Origin: Betaproteobacteria bacterium
GTDB lineage: Bacteria; Pseudomonadota; Gammaproteobacteria; Burkholderiales; Rhodocyclaceae
Assembly (NCBI GenBank): GCA_009777245.1
Contig: WRMF01000017.1
Span: 1-48,247, forward strand
Direction of reading: 5' to 3'
DNA length: 48,247 bases
Shown here: piece by piece, positions 15,434 through 23,452 of the stretch
How positions within the stretch are numbered: the stretch's first letter is position 1
How the letters are laid out: each line of letters starts with the position of its first letter
The notes under the pieces: model-generated
Database searches by the model: none
Seen by the model: the letters and a program-made list of their open reading frames with translations, nothing else
Told to the model about the DNA's origin: nothing
Program-made: the position numbers and the translations under genes

Positions 15434-16264
15434 ATGTCAATGAACTCCTTTCATGCCAGAAAGCCGCGTTCGGCAGCCGCTCCAAAAAGCGCGCGCGCGG
15501 CGGAAGAAAGCCCCTTGCCTCGTGCGGATGTGTCGCTCGTCAGACAAGGGCTTGCCGCTTCCCGCGCGGAAGCGGAGCGTTTGATAAACGCCGGACGGGT
15601 AAGTTCTGCGGGAAGGGTCGTCACAAAACCGGCGCAAAAATTCCCTGCCGACGCAGAGTTCGTAATCGCGGATTCTTCCGATAATCGCTACGTCTCACGC
15701 GGGGGATTGAAACTGGCGGGCGCGTTGGCTAAAAGCGGTCTTGCCGTCGCCGGGCGGATTTGCCTTGATGTCGGCCAATCCACGGGCGGATTTACCGATT
15801 GTCTGCTGCAGGCGGGCGCGGCACGAGTCGTCGGTGTGGATGTAGGTCATGGACAATTGCACCAAAGCCTGAAAGCCGATTCGCGCATAACCTCTTTTGA
15901 AGGCGTAAACGCCCGGACGCTTGCCAATGCAGACCTGGGGGAGGCAATGAATGCCAAAGGGTTTGACCTGATCGTAGCCGATGTCAGTTTTATTTCATTG
16001 ACCCTGATTATGCCCCGCCTGCCCGCCCTCCTCCATGCGGACGGCGATATGCTGTTACTCGTCAAACCCCAGTTTGAAGTCGGGCCTTTCGGCATCGGAA
16101 AAGGCGGAATTGTCACTACCCCTTCCCTTTATGCCGAAGTAGAGCGTAAACTACGCGCTTCTGCTACTGCCTCTCGCCTTACAGTTCTCGATTGGTTCGA
16201 GAGTCCAATCACGGGGAGCGACGGCAACCGCGAGTTTTTTATCTGGACAGCCCATGAGCATTGA
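15434..16264 (+). CDS. tlyA: TlyA-family rRNA 2'-O-methyltransferase
   Basis: A 276-residue protein of the TlyA (hemolysin A) family, which methylates ribose in rRNA. An S4 RNA-binding domain (about 30-90) contains RADVSLVRQGLAASRAEAER and KPAQKFPAD. The Rossmann methylase follows YVSRGGLKLAGAL with LDVGQSTGGFTDCLLQ and VVGVDVGHGQLH, then VADVSFISLTLI and LVKPQFEVG. The old haemolysin name should not be taken as a toxin call. The 3' end overlaps the metF start by 11 bases, suggesting one operon. Confidence 0.92.
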   Translation: MSMNSFHARKPRSAAAPKSARAAEESPLPRADVSLVRQGLAASRAEAERLINAGRVSSAGRVVTKPAQKFPADAEFVIADSSDNRYVSRGGLKLAGALAKSGLAVAGRICLDVGQSTGGFTDCLLQAGAARVVGVDVGHGQLHQSLKADSRITSFEGVNARTLANADLGEAMNAKGFDLIVADVSFISLTLIMPRLPALLHADGDMLLLVKPQFEVGPFGIGKGGIVTTPSLYAEVERKLRASATASRLTVLDWFESPITGSDGNREFFIWTAHEH

Positions 16265-17093
16265 ACTTTCCGTTGAATTTTTTCCGCCGCAGACGACCGA
16301 AGGCATTGCCAAACTGAAGGTTGAGCGCGCAAAACTCGCGGCCTTGAAACCGGATTTTTTTTCCGTCACCTATGGCGCGGGGGGTTCCACCCGCGAACAT
16401 ACATTTGCCGTCGTGAAAGAAATCGCGGCGGAAGGGTTTGACGCCGCGCCCCATCTTTCGTGTATCGGCTCCACCCGTGCCGGAATCAGGGAAATACTTG
16501 AGGAATTCAAAGCATCCGGCATAAACCGCATCGTGGCATTGCGCGGCGATTTGCCTTCCGGCATGGCCGAGGCGGGCGAATTGCGCTATGCCAACGAACT
16601 GGTGGAGTTTATCCGCGCGGAAACTGGGAATGTTTTTCAGATCATTGTCGCGGCTTATCCTGAATGGCATCCGCAGGCAAAGAGCACGGAAGCCGACTTG
16701 CAAAATTTCGTCCGCAAGACAAAGGCCGGGGCCAATGCGGCGATCACCCAGTATTTCTACAATGCCGACGCCTATTTTCATTTCGTGGAAAATGTCCGCG
16801 CCATGAAGGTGGAAATTCCCATCATTCCCGGCATTATGCCCATCGTGAATTTCTCCAGGCTCGCCCGTTTTTCGGATGCCTGCGGCGCGGACATTCCGCG
16901 CTGGATACGCAAGCAGTTCGAGAGCTACGGCGATGACGCCGAATCCATCCGCGCCTTCGGGTTGGATGTCGTCACCGGACTTTGTGAACGACTGCTGGCG
17001 GGTGGCGCGCCAGGTCTTCATTTTTACAGTATGAACATGGCAAAAGCAACCGTGGAAATATGTCAAAGACTTGGCCTTTGCGCCACACCTTGA
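16254..17093 (+). CDS. metF: Methylenetetrahydrofolate reductase
   Basis: A 279-residue flavoprotein that reduces 5,10-methylene-THF to 5-methyl-THF for methionine synthesis. Family marks are VEFFPPQT at the start, SVTYGAGGSTRE, HLSCIGSTRAGI, ALRGDLPSG, the ITQYFYNADAYFHF stretch, and PIIPGIMPIVNF. Length matches bacterial MetF. It overlaps tlyA by 11 bases in another frame, so it is likely translated from the same message. No SAM or SAH riboswitch is seen upstream. Confidence 0.97.
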   Translation: MSIELSVEFFPPQTTEGIAKLKVERAKLAALKPDFFSVTYGAGGSTREHTFAVVKEIAAEGFDAAPHLSCIGSTRAGIREILEEFKASGINRIVALRGDLPSGMAEAGELRYANELVEFIRAETGNVFQIIVAAYPEWHPQAKSTEADLQNFVRKTKAGANAAITQYFYNADAYFHFVENVRAMKVEIPIIPGIMPIVNFSRLARFSDACGADIPRWIRKQFESYGDDAESIRAFGLDVVTGLCERLLAGGAPGLHFYSMNMAKATVEICQRLGLCATP

Positions 17094-17187
17094 AGTGGAT
17101 ACATTTTACGAACTATCTACCGGCGCTACGCGCCACACTCTCCCATAAATGGGAGATGGAACAATAGTAGACGGAGCAGGGGGTTCT

Positions 17188-17213
17188 CCCCTCTCCAGCT
17201 TGCGGGAGAGGGG
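17188..17213. terminator. Hairpin between convergent metF and rlmL-like genes
   Basis: Arms CCCCTCTCC (17188-17196) and GGAGAGGGG (17205-17213) pair perfectly around an 8-base loop. The element belongs to a CTCTCCC...GGGAGAG repeat also seen at 24737-24760 and, degraded, at 216-262 and 571-590. It sits between gene ends pointing at each other, so a bidirectional terminator role is plausible, but there is no U-tract. Confidence 0.45.
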
Positions 17214-17254
17214 TCGGGGGAGAGGGGATGCGGGTATTTCGCCTCTCCCGCACA

Positions 17255-18460
17255 TCATTTGACCGTCGCTTTATTAACGGAAAGCTCTATATCTCCGCGC
17301 ATTGCGCTCCGCCTGTTGCTGCCCGCAACCATTTCTATTTCATACAATCTGCATTCAAGCGCCCCGTTGAAAAGCGGCGTCTTGCGCCGGGGGGAGAGGC
17401 GCAGCAATTTCGGAAAATTCTGATCTGCTGTGAAAATCGCCGCCGTCCAGCCGGAAAAGCGGCGTTTCAGAACAGCCCCCATCGCCGGATAAAACTCCGC
17501 CAATGCGGCGCTCTCGCCCACCCGTTCGCCATAGGGCGGATTCGCCACCAGAATGCCCGGATTTTCAGAGGGCGGGTTAGCTTCCAGGAAATCGCCTGCC
17601 GCTACCTTGACTGCTCCTTCCAGTCCGGCATCCGCGAGATTTTTTCGGGTCGCCCGCACCGCTCGCGGATCAAGGTCGGATGCCCAGATGTCAAGAAAAC
17701 CAACTTCTTTCACTCCGTTCAAGGCGGTACGGCGGATTTCCTGCCAGATTTCCGGCTGAAAGGTTTTCAGGCTTTCAAAGCCGAAGCGGACACGCTCCAG
17801 ACCGGGAGCGCGATTCAGGGCAATACATGCGGCTTCGAGCGCGAATGTGCCGCTTCCGCACATGGGGTCAAACAACGGTATGCCGGGATGCCAGCCGGAA
17901 AGCCGTAAAATGCCCGCAGCAAGATTTTCCTTCAGGGGAGCTTCCACATTGGCATGACGCAAGCCGCGCTGCCAAAGGGGCGCGCCGGAAGTATCCAGAT
18001 AAATCACGCAATCCCGCGCCGATAAATATATCTGAATACGAATGTCCGGCGCTTTGGTATCCACATCGGGACGCTGCCCTGTCACTTCACGAAAACGGTC
18101 GCAGACGGCATCCTTTACACGCAAGGTCACAAAATCAACGCTTTTGACCGGAGAACGGCTGGCGGTGGTCTGCGCCCGAAAAGTCGCCCCGACGGAAAAA
18201 TAGTCTTCCCAGGGGATTGCCAACGCCTGCCGGTAAATATCGTCCTCGCCTTTTTCCTTCCGGTATGGCGCGCTTGAAAGCCGCCAGAGAATGCGGGTCG
18301 CCATCCGGGAATAAAGATTGGCGCGATAACAAACCGCCCAATCTCCGACAAATTCCGCGCCGCCGTGCACGTCACGGACAGACTTTGCCCCGGCTTCTGC
18401 CAGCTCGTCAGTCAGGAGTTTTTCCAGCCCGCGCGGACTGGTCGCAAAAAAATGTTCCAT
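17255..18460 (-). CDS. rlmL: THUMP-domain 23S rRNA (guanine-N2) methyltransferase, RlmL-type
   Basis: A 401-residue methylase equivalent to the N-terminal, m2G2445-forming half of E. coli RlmKL. It starts MEHFFATSPRGLEKLLTDEL. A THUMP RNA-binding domain runs to about residue 165, and the UPF0020 methylase follows with GLRHANVEAPLKENLAAGIL, DPMCGSGTFALEAA (SAM site) and the catalytic ANPPYGERVG. The RlmK half is absent, as is usual outside the gammaproteobacteria. The last few codons are encoded by an R2-type repeat (17258-17292), so the C-terminus has probably been replaced. hemJ lies upstream by 7 bases. Confidence 0.88.
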   Translation of the reverse strand: MEHFFATSPRGLEKLLTDELAEAGAKSVRDVHGGAEFVGDWAVCYRANLYSRMATRILWRLSSAPYRKEKGEDDIYRQALAIPWEDYFSVGATFRAQTTASRSPVKSVDFVTLRVKDAVCDRFREVTGQRPDVDTKAPDIRIQIYLSARDCVIYLDTSGAPLWQRGLRHANVEAPLKENLAAGILRLSGWHPGIPLFDPMCGSGTFALEAACIALNRAPGLERVRFGFESLKTFQPEIWQEIRRTALNGVKEVGFLDIWASDLDPRAVRATRKNLADAGLEGAVKVAAGDFLEANPPSENPGILVANPPYGERVGESAALAEFYPAMGAVLKRRFSGWTAAIFTADQNFPKLLRLSPRRKTPLFNGALECRLYEIEMVAGSNRRSAMRGDIELSVNKATVK

Positions 18461-18467
18461 CGCAAAC

Positions 18468-18890
18468 CTAAAAGGGTCTCAGCACCGCCAAAAATACCGC
18501 CGCAACCATGATGAAAGTGGGCAATTCGTTGAACCAGCGAAACCAGACATGTCCGCGCGGATTCCTGTCTTCCCTGAACTGCCGGATGATTACTCCGCAA
18601 TAGAGGTTGTACAGGAGCAACATTATGGTCATGGCGGCTTTGAAATACAGCCACCAGCCCAACAGGCCAAAGTCAAGCCATATCCACAGGCCGAACACAA
18701 TCGCCACCATGCCCAACGGACTCATGAAGCGAAAGAGTTTTTCCGCCATGCGCAGCAGGCGTTCCTTTTCCGCCGCGCTGTCTTTTGGAACCATTGCGAG
18801 GTTGACAAAAATGCGCGGCAGATAAAACAACCCCGCAAACCAGGAGATGATGAAAATAATATGCAGGGATTTGAGAGTTAAGTAATCCAT
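18468..18890 (-). CDS. hemJ: Protoporphyrinogen oxidase HemJ
   Basis: A 140-residue integral membrane protein with four predicted helices. HemJ oxidises protoporphyrinogen IX to protoporphyrin IX in haem synthesis. Landmarks are LHIIFIISWFAGLFYLPRIF (with the conserved His), WLYFKAAM, and RWFNELPTFIMVAAVFLAV near the end. The start was set at ATG 18890, the family N-terminus; a longer frame would need a TTG. It is followed after 7 bases by the rlmL-type gene on the same strand. Confidence 0.9.
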   Translation of the reverse strand: MDYLTLKSLHIIFIISWFAGLFYLPRIFVNLAMVPKDSAAEKERLLRMAEKLFRFMSPLGMVAIVFGLWIWLDFGLLGWWLYFKAAMTIMLLLYNLYCGVIIRQFREDRNPRGHVWFRWFNELPTFIMVAAVFLAVLRPF

Positions 18891-18919
18891 GAAGACAGGT
18901 TTCCTTGCGGTCAATCAGA

Positions 18920-19085
18920 GCGGTTTGCGTAATTAAAAAATCACACGCTACTTACAAACACCGCCCTTGCGGGCACCCCCCTTTCAAAAGGGGGCTTGCG
19001 GTAAAGCTGCGTTGGGGTTAGCCCCATTTTGACATCGCCGCAAGTCAAAAGAGGTGGCGGCGAAGCCGTCGGAGGTTTGCCGGAT
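18920..19085. repeat. Composite intergenic repeat (AT block, C/G hairpins)
   Basis: It begins GCGGTTTGCGTAATTAAAAA and continues CACACGCTACTTACAAACACC, matching 12416-12462. A CCCCCCTTT...AAAGGGGGC hairpin follows, then a stretch (19010-19085) that parallels 44884-44985, sharing GCGTTGGGGTTAGCCCC-like and GGAGGTTTGCCGGAT-like blocks. No gene is seen in 18891-19188. Confidence 0.6.
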
Positions 19086-19188
19086 AGCGATGAAGCCCTC
19101 GCGGAAAAACTGCCACTCGCTTTGATGCCAAAAACGCAATTATTTACGTGAATCACCAAGTAACGTAAAAGCCTATGGTACACCAGCC

Positions 19189-19584
19189 TCACAAAAACAT
19201 CCATGCTATCGAGAGATAACGCGCCCCTTTGCCGATTGCCAGCGCCAGAGACGCTTTCCATACGGTATGCGAGAGAACGCCTGACGCTACGCAGAGCGCA
19301 TCGCCAACTACCGGAACCCATGACAGAAGCAGCACCCAAACTCCATAGCGTTGCAGGAGTGGCGGTATCGGGCGCGTAACCTTGTGCGCGAAAAAACGAC
19401 CGACCGCATACGAGGTCAGACCGCCCAAGGTATTCCCGATCGTGGCGACAATGACGGCGGCAATAGCCCATGTCGGCATGTAATACAAAAAGGCCAGCAA
19501 CGTCAATTCGGAATGTCCAGGCAACAACGTCGCCGACAGAAACGCCGAACTGAACAGACCGAAAAGCGCCGTCCATTCAGTCAT
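19189..19584 (-). CDS. YqaA-family small membrane protein
   Basis: A 131-residue membrane protein with helices across most of its length and the YqaA/VTT-like features TLLPGHSELTLLAFL, ATIGNTLGGLTSYAVGR, LQRYGVWVLLLSWVPVVGDALC and the final GKGARYL. These proteins are small relatives of DedA-type scramblases or transporters; the substrate is unknown. The ATG overlaps the stop of the upstream membrane-protein gene by four bases (ATGA), so it is translated from the same message. Confidence 0.85.
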   Translation of the reverse strand: MTEWTALFGLFSSAFLSATLLPGHSELTLLAFLYYMPTWAIAAVIVATIGNTLGGLTSYAVGRFFAHKVTRPIPPLLQRYGVWVLLLSWVPVVGDALCVASGVLSHTVWKASLALAIGKGARYLSIAWMFL

Positions 19585-20726
19585 GTGCCGTTGTCTTGCC
19601 TATCCCTGCGAAGCTTGCTTCGTTTGGTCGTAATCCCGCCTCTGAATAGCGCGCGATATTCCTGGGAAGGCATGGCGTTCAAGGAACCTGGCCCTCGGTG
19701 GATTGTCATCGAATGTTCGGTCCCAACGCCTTTGTAAGCGCGTTCATCCGGGTGAACGTAAAGCGAAAATGTCAGTTCAGAATCGGAAACCGCCGTCCAG
19801 CGTTGTCTTTCGTCGTTTTCTTCGCTCACCGCAAAGATAACTTGTTCTTCCTCGCCAAAGAACAGGGGCAAACTGCTTGCGAACGGGACGACCAGAAACC
19901 AGACTATACAGCCTAAAAGAATGGCTATAAAGAACTTGGCATTGTGTTCGACGCGCCGCATATACAGCAAAGCCATAAAAATTGAGCCAAGACCGAATGT
20001 CCAATTGAAAACAGCTTCAAGTTGATTGTCCAGCAAATAAAGGGGTTCAGGCGCAAATCCCAGAAGCACGAGCAAAATTACCGCGCCAAGAGTGATATAC
20101 GTCACATGTTTTACTTCTTTACCCAGATCATCATCCATTGTCAAAGCCGGGATTTTTTCCTTGCCGCCCAGGACAACAATGGGGCCTGCAAACTCTTCAA
20201 TCGCTTCTTCAAGTGACAAAGAATGACCAATACCAGCAAAGACTTGGGGAAATCTTCCCTGACTTACAGTCAAAAGATATTGCTTGCCGGAGCGGTGTAT
20301 AAAAACCAGTTTTCGCTCTATCAAGTTTGGCATTGTCTGCCCAAACAGCTTCGGCTCATGGATTTGCAGGCGTATCTGCGAAAGCTCATTCCACGCGCAA
20401 TGGCGCGGCATCAAGCGCAAATATCCCCAACGATTTATACAGGTAATACCTTTCTGATTAATGGTGATCGCAGGGCGGAAAACAAAAAACAAAAGGCAAA
20501 ACATTGTAATGATAAAGAGGTTGACAACCAGTAAAACAATTAGTTCTCTGTTTATTACATGGTCAACGAAACTAACAAAGAGCAGTATGCCGACAAAGAG
20601 CGTAGACACAGACGCCAACAAGATGTGTTTTTGAGTCCTGGACGTGACATCGAAGGCAAAACGATACTCGGCACTCCTTCTCCGCAGATCGTAGTTTGTT
20701 GCGCGTGTTTCTTGCTGGTTTTCCAT
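19581..20726 (-). CDS. Membrane protein of unknown function, tandem paralog 1
   Basis: A 381-residue protein I cannot assign to a named family. It has a charged N-terminus, two helices (about 36-55 and 61-83), a soluble beta-rich region (85-180) with RPAITINQKGITCINRWG and GIGHSLSLEEAIEEF, two or three further helices (about 208-285), and a polar tail. The first 180 residues are clearly paralogous to the next gene upstream: both share EYRF near residues 20-30, FFRP followed by INQ(K/R)GI, and the GIGHSLSLE box. The layout of paired helices plus a PH-like domain recalls YcxB-like proteins. RBS AAAGGAG lies within the end of the preceding gene. Confidence 0.6.
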   Translation of the reverse strand: MENQQETRATNYDLRRRSAEYRFAFDVTSRTQKHILLASVSTLFVGILLFVSFVDHVINRELIVLLVVNLFIITMFCLLFFVFRPAITINQKGITCINRWGYLRLMPRHCAWNELSQIRLQIHEPKLFGQTMPNLIERKLVFIHRSGKQYLLTVSQGRFPQVFAGIGHSLSLEEAIEEFAGPIVVLGGKEKIPALTMDDDLGKEVKHVTYITLGAVILLVLLGFAPEPLYLLDNQLEAVFNWTFGLGSIFMALLYMRRVEHNAKFFIAILLGCIVWFLVVPFASSLPLFFGEEEQVIFAVSEENDERQRWTAVSDSELTFSLYVHPDERAYKGVGTEHSMTIHRGPGSLNAMPSQEYRALFRGGITTKRSKLRRDRQDNGT

Positions 20727-20728
20727 GA

Positions 20729-21325
20729 TTAAACTCCTTTATGATGAAAATCGCCATCCGGCAAAGCGTTATAAATGGAGCCGACGAATTGCTCTATCGC
20801 CCCTTCAAGCGACAAAGAATGACCAATGCCAACATATTTTATCCTGCCGAACATGGTCACAGGCAGAAAATATTGGCGGTCAAAACGGTCTACAAACAAT
20901 ATGTGCCGCTGCGTTCGCCCAAACATAATTTCCAGACGAATTTGCGTAAACTCGCCCCATATGCAAGTGCGAGGCAATCTCATAGCCAGCTTCCTGGTCA
21001 TGATGAGCCTGTACCTTTCCCCAAGATTCGGAAAACCAGTACGAATTATGCCTCTCTGGTTAATGATAATGCCGGGCCGAAAAAAGTAAAACAGAACATT
21101 GAACAGAAAAAGGAATGTTACAGAGGCAAAAAATAAAGCAGGAATACTCTCCGTAAATTTTCCTTTACCAGAGGCCAAGCCAATTGCAATTACAATCAAA
21201 CCCAATACCAGAACAAAAATCAATTCTGTTTGAAATACGGTCTTATCGTAAACAAAACGATACTCCGACAGCTTTTCCTGAAAGCCGCCGAAGTTATTTG
21301 CCCGCATTTCCCGCTGATTTGTCAT
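20729..21325 (-). CDS. Membrane protein of unknown function, tandem paralog 2
   Basis: A 198-residue paralog of the N-terminal half of the next gene. It opens MTNQREMRANNFGGFQEKLS, against MENQQETRATNYDLRRRSAE in the partner, followed by EYRF(V/A). It has two helices, FFRPGIIINQRGIIRTGF, a region with RQYFLPVTMFGR and the GIGHSLSLEGAIEQFVGSI box. It ends before the additional helices of paralog 1. The ATG at 21325 was chosen because the alignment with the partner begins there. Only 2 bases separate its stop from the next ATG. Function unknown. Confidence 0.6.
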   Translation of the reverse strand: MTNQREMRANNFGGFQEKLSEYRFVYDKTVFQTELIFVLVLGLIVIAIGLASGKGKFTESIPALFFASVTFLFLFNVLFYFFRPGIIINQRGIIRTGFPNLGERYRLIMTRKLAMRLPRTCIWGEFTQIRLEIMFGRTQRHILFVDRFDRQYFLPVTMFGRIKYVGIGHSLSLEGAIEQFVGSIYNALPDGDFHHKGV

Positions 21326-21398
21326 GATTGTAGTCATTTCCGTAATTATAGTCATTCCCGCATTCCTGTTGGGGATAGCATGCGCGAAAGAACGGCTG

Positions 21399-21435
21399 CA
21401 TCTGACAGTCGCGTTATTTACAGAAATCACTATAA
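21399..21435. repeat. Dispersed repeat R2, copy next to methylase-Mrr gene
   Basis: Reads CATCTGACAGTCGCG then TTATTTACAGAAATCACTATAA. The copy at 6212-6247 differs at only a few positions. More distant copies are at 24793-24828, 17258-17292 and 13800-13823. It lies just past the 3' end of the methylase-Mrr gene. Confidence 0.65.
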
Positions 21436-21460
21436 ACTCCTTTATGTTGAAAACAGTTTT

Positions 21461-23110
21461 TCAAAACAAATCGTTCTGGTCATGCCGTTTTTCTTCCCGC
21501 CCCGCCTTTTTGAACGTGACCGCGCCCTGGGCAAGGTCGGAATAAAGCGGACGCTTCGCGCCGGTCAGCAAATCATCTATCGTCAAAATCTGAATCTTCG
21601 GAAAAGACGCGCCGTGCGGATTGGTGTAATACCCGGCCTTGACCGCCTCTGTCTCCATCGGCTTGGACGGGGCGGATAGCGTCACGAACAGACCGATTTC
21701 CGCCCTTTCCCGCTCGATTACATGGGCAAAATCCCTGACCATCGCCACACTAACATTCTCTCCACCCTTCACGGATACCACAATTTTCTTGTAGCCCTTT
21801 AGTTCGTCCTGAAAATAAATCAGTCCGTCAATCCCGCCATCCGCCCCCTTTTTCTTTCCCTGATAGGGCTGCGCGTTCACCAGAGAGCATGCCCACCATT
21901 GAAATTGATACTTGTCGCGCCTTGCCAGGTCCCTTGCGCCTGCAATATCCCTGGGCGTACCATGAACGTCAAAGCCGATGCCGGGGAATGCGTCTTTCAG
22001 GCGCTTTTCAATAAGACTTACGGCAAGATGGGTAATATCAATGCCTATCCATTGACGACCAAGTTTTTGCGCCGCGTGAACAGTCGTGCCGCAACCGCAG
22101 AACGGATCAAGCACTACATCCCCCTCATTACTGGAAGCATTGATAATGCGCTCCAACAGGGCAAGCGGCTTTTGCGTGGGATAGCCAAGGTATTCGGAAC
22201 CCATAGCCGACAAAATGTCATTCCAGTCATTCTGGAGAGGAACGCCGGACATTTCATCAAGATACCGTTTATAGCGCGGAACATTCCCTTCCCTTGTTTG
22301 AACGATGCGCCCTTCCGCGATCAATTCGTCCATTTTTTCCCTGGAATACCGCCAGTGACGTGTAACTCCCATTACCTCATACAAGGGATTGCCTTTGGCC
22401 GCTCCGCCGGGGCCGGTGAGATTGTCAAGCTGGTAACGTCGCCCGGTCTCCGGCTCTACATGACGGTACATCTTTTCGAGGTAATCATGGCCATAGCCGG
22501 TGTATAGCCAGTTCCAGCTCCATTTTGCCGACTTGGTATAAAAAAATATGGTATCCCGAACATTGCCGTATTGAGCGCGCCCCTGCTTTGCGTCATTGTG
22601 GGCGCCTGACCTTCGCCAACTGATCTCAGTTCTGAAATTGGCAATGCCAAAAACAGCATCCAGCACAATTTTCAGATAATGACTGGCGGTCGGATCACAA
22701 TGCAGATAGAGACTTCCCGTCGGCTTCAGCACACGATAGAGTTCCAGCAGGCGATTCGCCATCATGGTCAGGTACGCCATCATGTCGTTCTCGCCCATAA
22801 AACGCCGCAATGCCTGTATCATTTCCGCCGCATGGGTATTGTCGCTCCTCACTATCTCGCCAAATTCACGCTCCGCCTGCCGCCCCCAATGCCAAGTGTC
22901 CTTGAAGGCGGTAATCTGCGCGTCGCTCCTTTCGTTTTTGGGCGACGCAAACAGAATGTTGTAATCTCGTGAACTGTTGAACGGCGGATCAAGATAAACC
23001 AGATCAACCGATTCATCTCGCATGGATTCGCGCAGCACGTCAAGATTGTCGCCAAAATAAAGGCTGTTTTGCCCTGGCTGGTCATGGTCGGTTTGAGATG
23101 TTGGGTTCAT
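21461..23110 (-). CDS. DNA methyltransferase fused to Mrr-like endonuclease domain
   Basis: A 549-residue single-chain methylase-nuclease. The methylase has catalytic DPPF at 41-44 ahead of the SAM motif DPFCGCGTT at 335-343, the order of beta-class enzymes (N6-adenine or N4-cytosine; DPPF favours adenine), and YPTQKPLALLERII just before it. The last 130 residues look like an Mrr-type PD-(D/E)xK fold: KKGADGGIDGLIYF around 420-433 supplies the acidic residue and VVSVKGGENVSV (444-455) the xxK element. There is no separate restriction gene nearby, so this protein may be a complete system. The ribosome binding site is weak. The specificity cannot be told from sequence. Confidence 0.82.
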   Translation of the reverse strand: MNPTSQTDHDQPGQNSLYFGDNLDVLRESMRDESVDLVYLDPPFNSSRDYNILFASPKNERSDAQITAFKDTWHWGRQAEREFGEIVRSDNTHAAEMIQALRRFMGENDMMAYLTMMANRLLELYRVLKPTGSLYLHCDPTASHYLKIVLDAVFGIANFRTEISWRRSGAHNDAKQGRAQYGNVRDTIFFYTKSAKWSWNWLYTGYGHDYLEKMYRHVEPETGRRYQLDNLTGPGGAAKGNPLYEVMGVTRHWRYSREKMDELIAEGRIVQTREGNVPRYKRYLDEMSGVPLQNDWNDILSAMGSEYLGYPTQKPLALLERIINASSNEGDVVLDPFCGCGTTVHAAQKLGRQWIGIDITHLAVSLIEKRLKDAFPGIGFDVHGTPRDIAGARDLARRDKYQFQWWACSLVNAQPYQGKKKGADGGIDGLIYFQDELKGYKKIVVSVKGGENVSVAMVRDFAHVIERERAEIGLFVTLSAPSKPMETEAVKAGYYTNPHGASFPKIQILTIDDLLTGAKRPLYSDLAQGAVTFKKAGREEKRHDQNDLF

Positions 23111-23452
23111 TATGCGCTTTCAATGGCGAGACAAAAGACGACTCCCTGTTGGGCGGTTAGAGAGATTTTAAAGTGGGAAAGGCGACAATTTAACTCTCCT
23201 GCTTGTGGCTTCGCCGCGAGTAGCATCAAAGCAAGTCTGGATTCCCGCCTACGCGGGAATGACGGACGGAAACGCAGGAGCGGCGGCGTAAAACGCGCCC
23301 ATAGTGGGGAAAACGCGACCACGCATACAGCGTCATTCCCGCGTAGGCGGGAATCCAGATTGTTCCACTTAAACAAAAATGCTCTAATGCCTTGTGAGTG
23401 AGTCTTGACTATGCGATTCTACCCTAAACCGACACGCAAAGTGTGTTCCGGC
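23111..23452. other. Intergenic region with outward-facing dRS3-like pair and R1 copy c
   Basis: No gene is seen. Two 27-base dRS3-like units lie at 23237-23263 and 23332-23358. They are in inverted orientation, but with the CTGGATT ends outside and the GTCATT ends facing inward, the reverse of elements A and B. Their cores read CGCCTACGCG and CGCGTAGGCG, differing from the AAGG type. R1 copy c follows at 23361-23386. Confidence 0.6.

Noticed and set aside
15434-16264. Haemolysin toxin call for tlyA
   Set aside because: The S4 plus Rossmann methylase structure shows an rRNA methylase; no pore-forming features are present.
18941-19576. A 211-residue minus-strand frame overlapping yqaA
   Set aside because: Its second half is built from intergenic repeats, and the overlapping frame has YqaA features and an ATGA overlap with its upstream neighbour.
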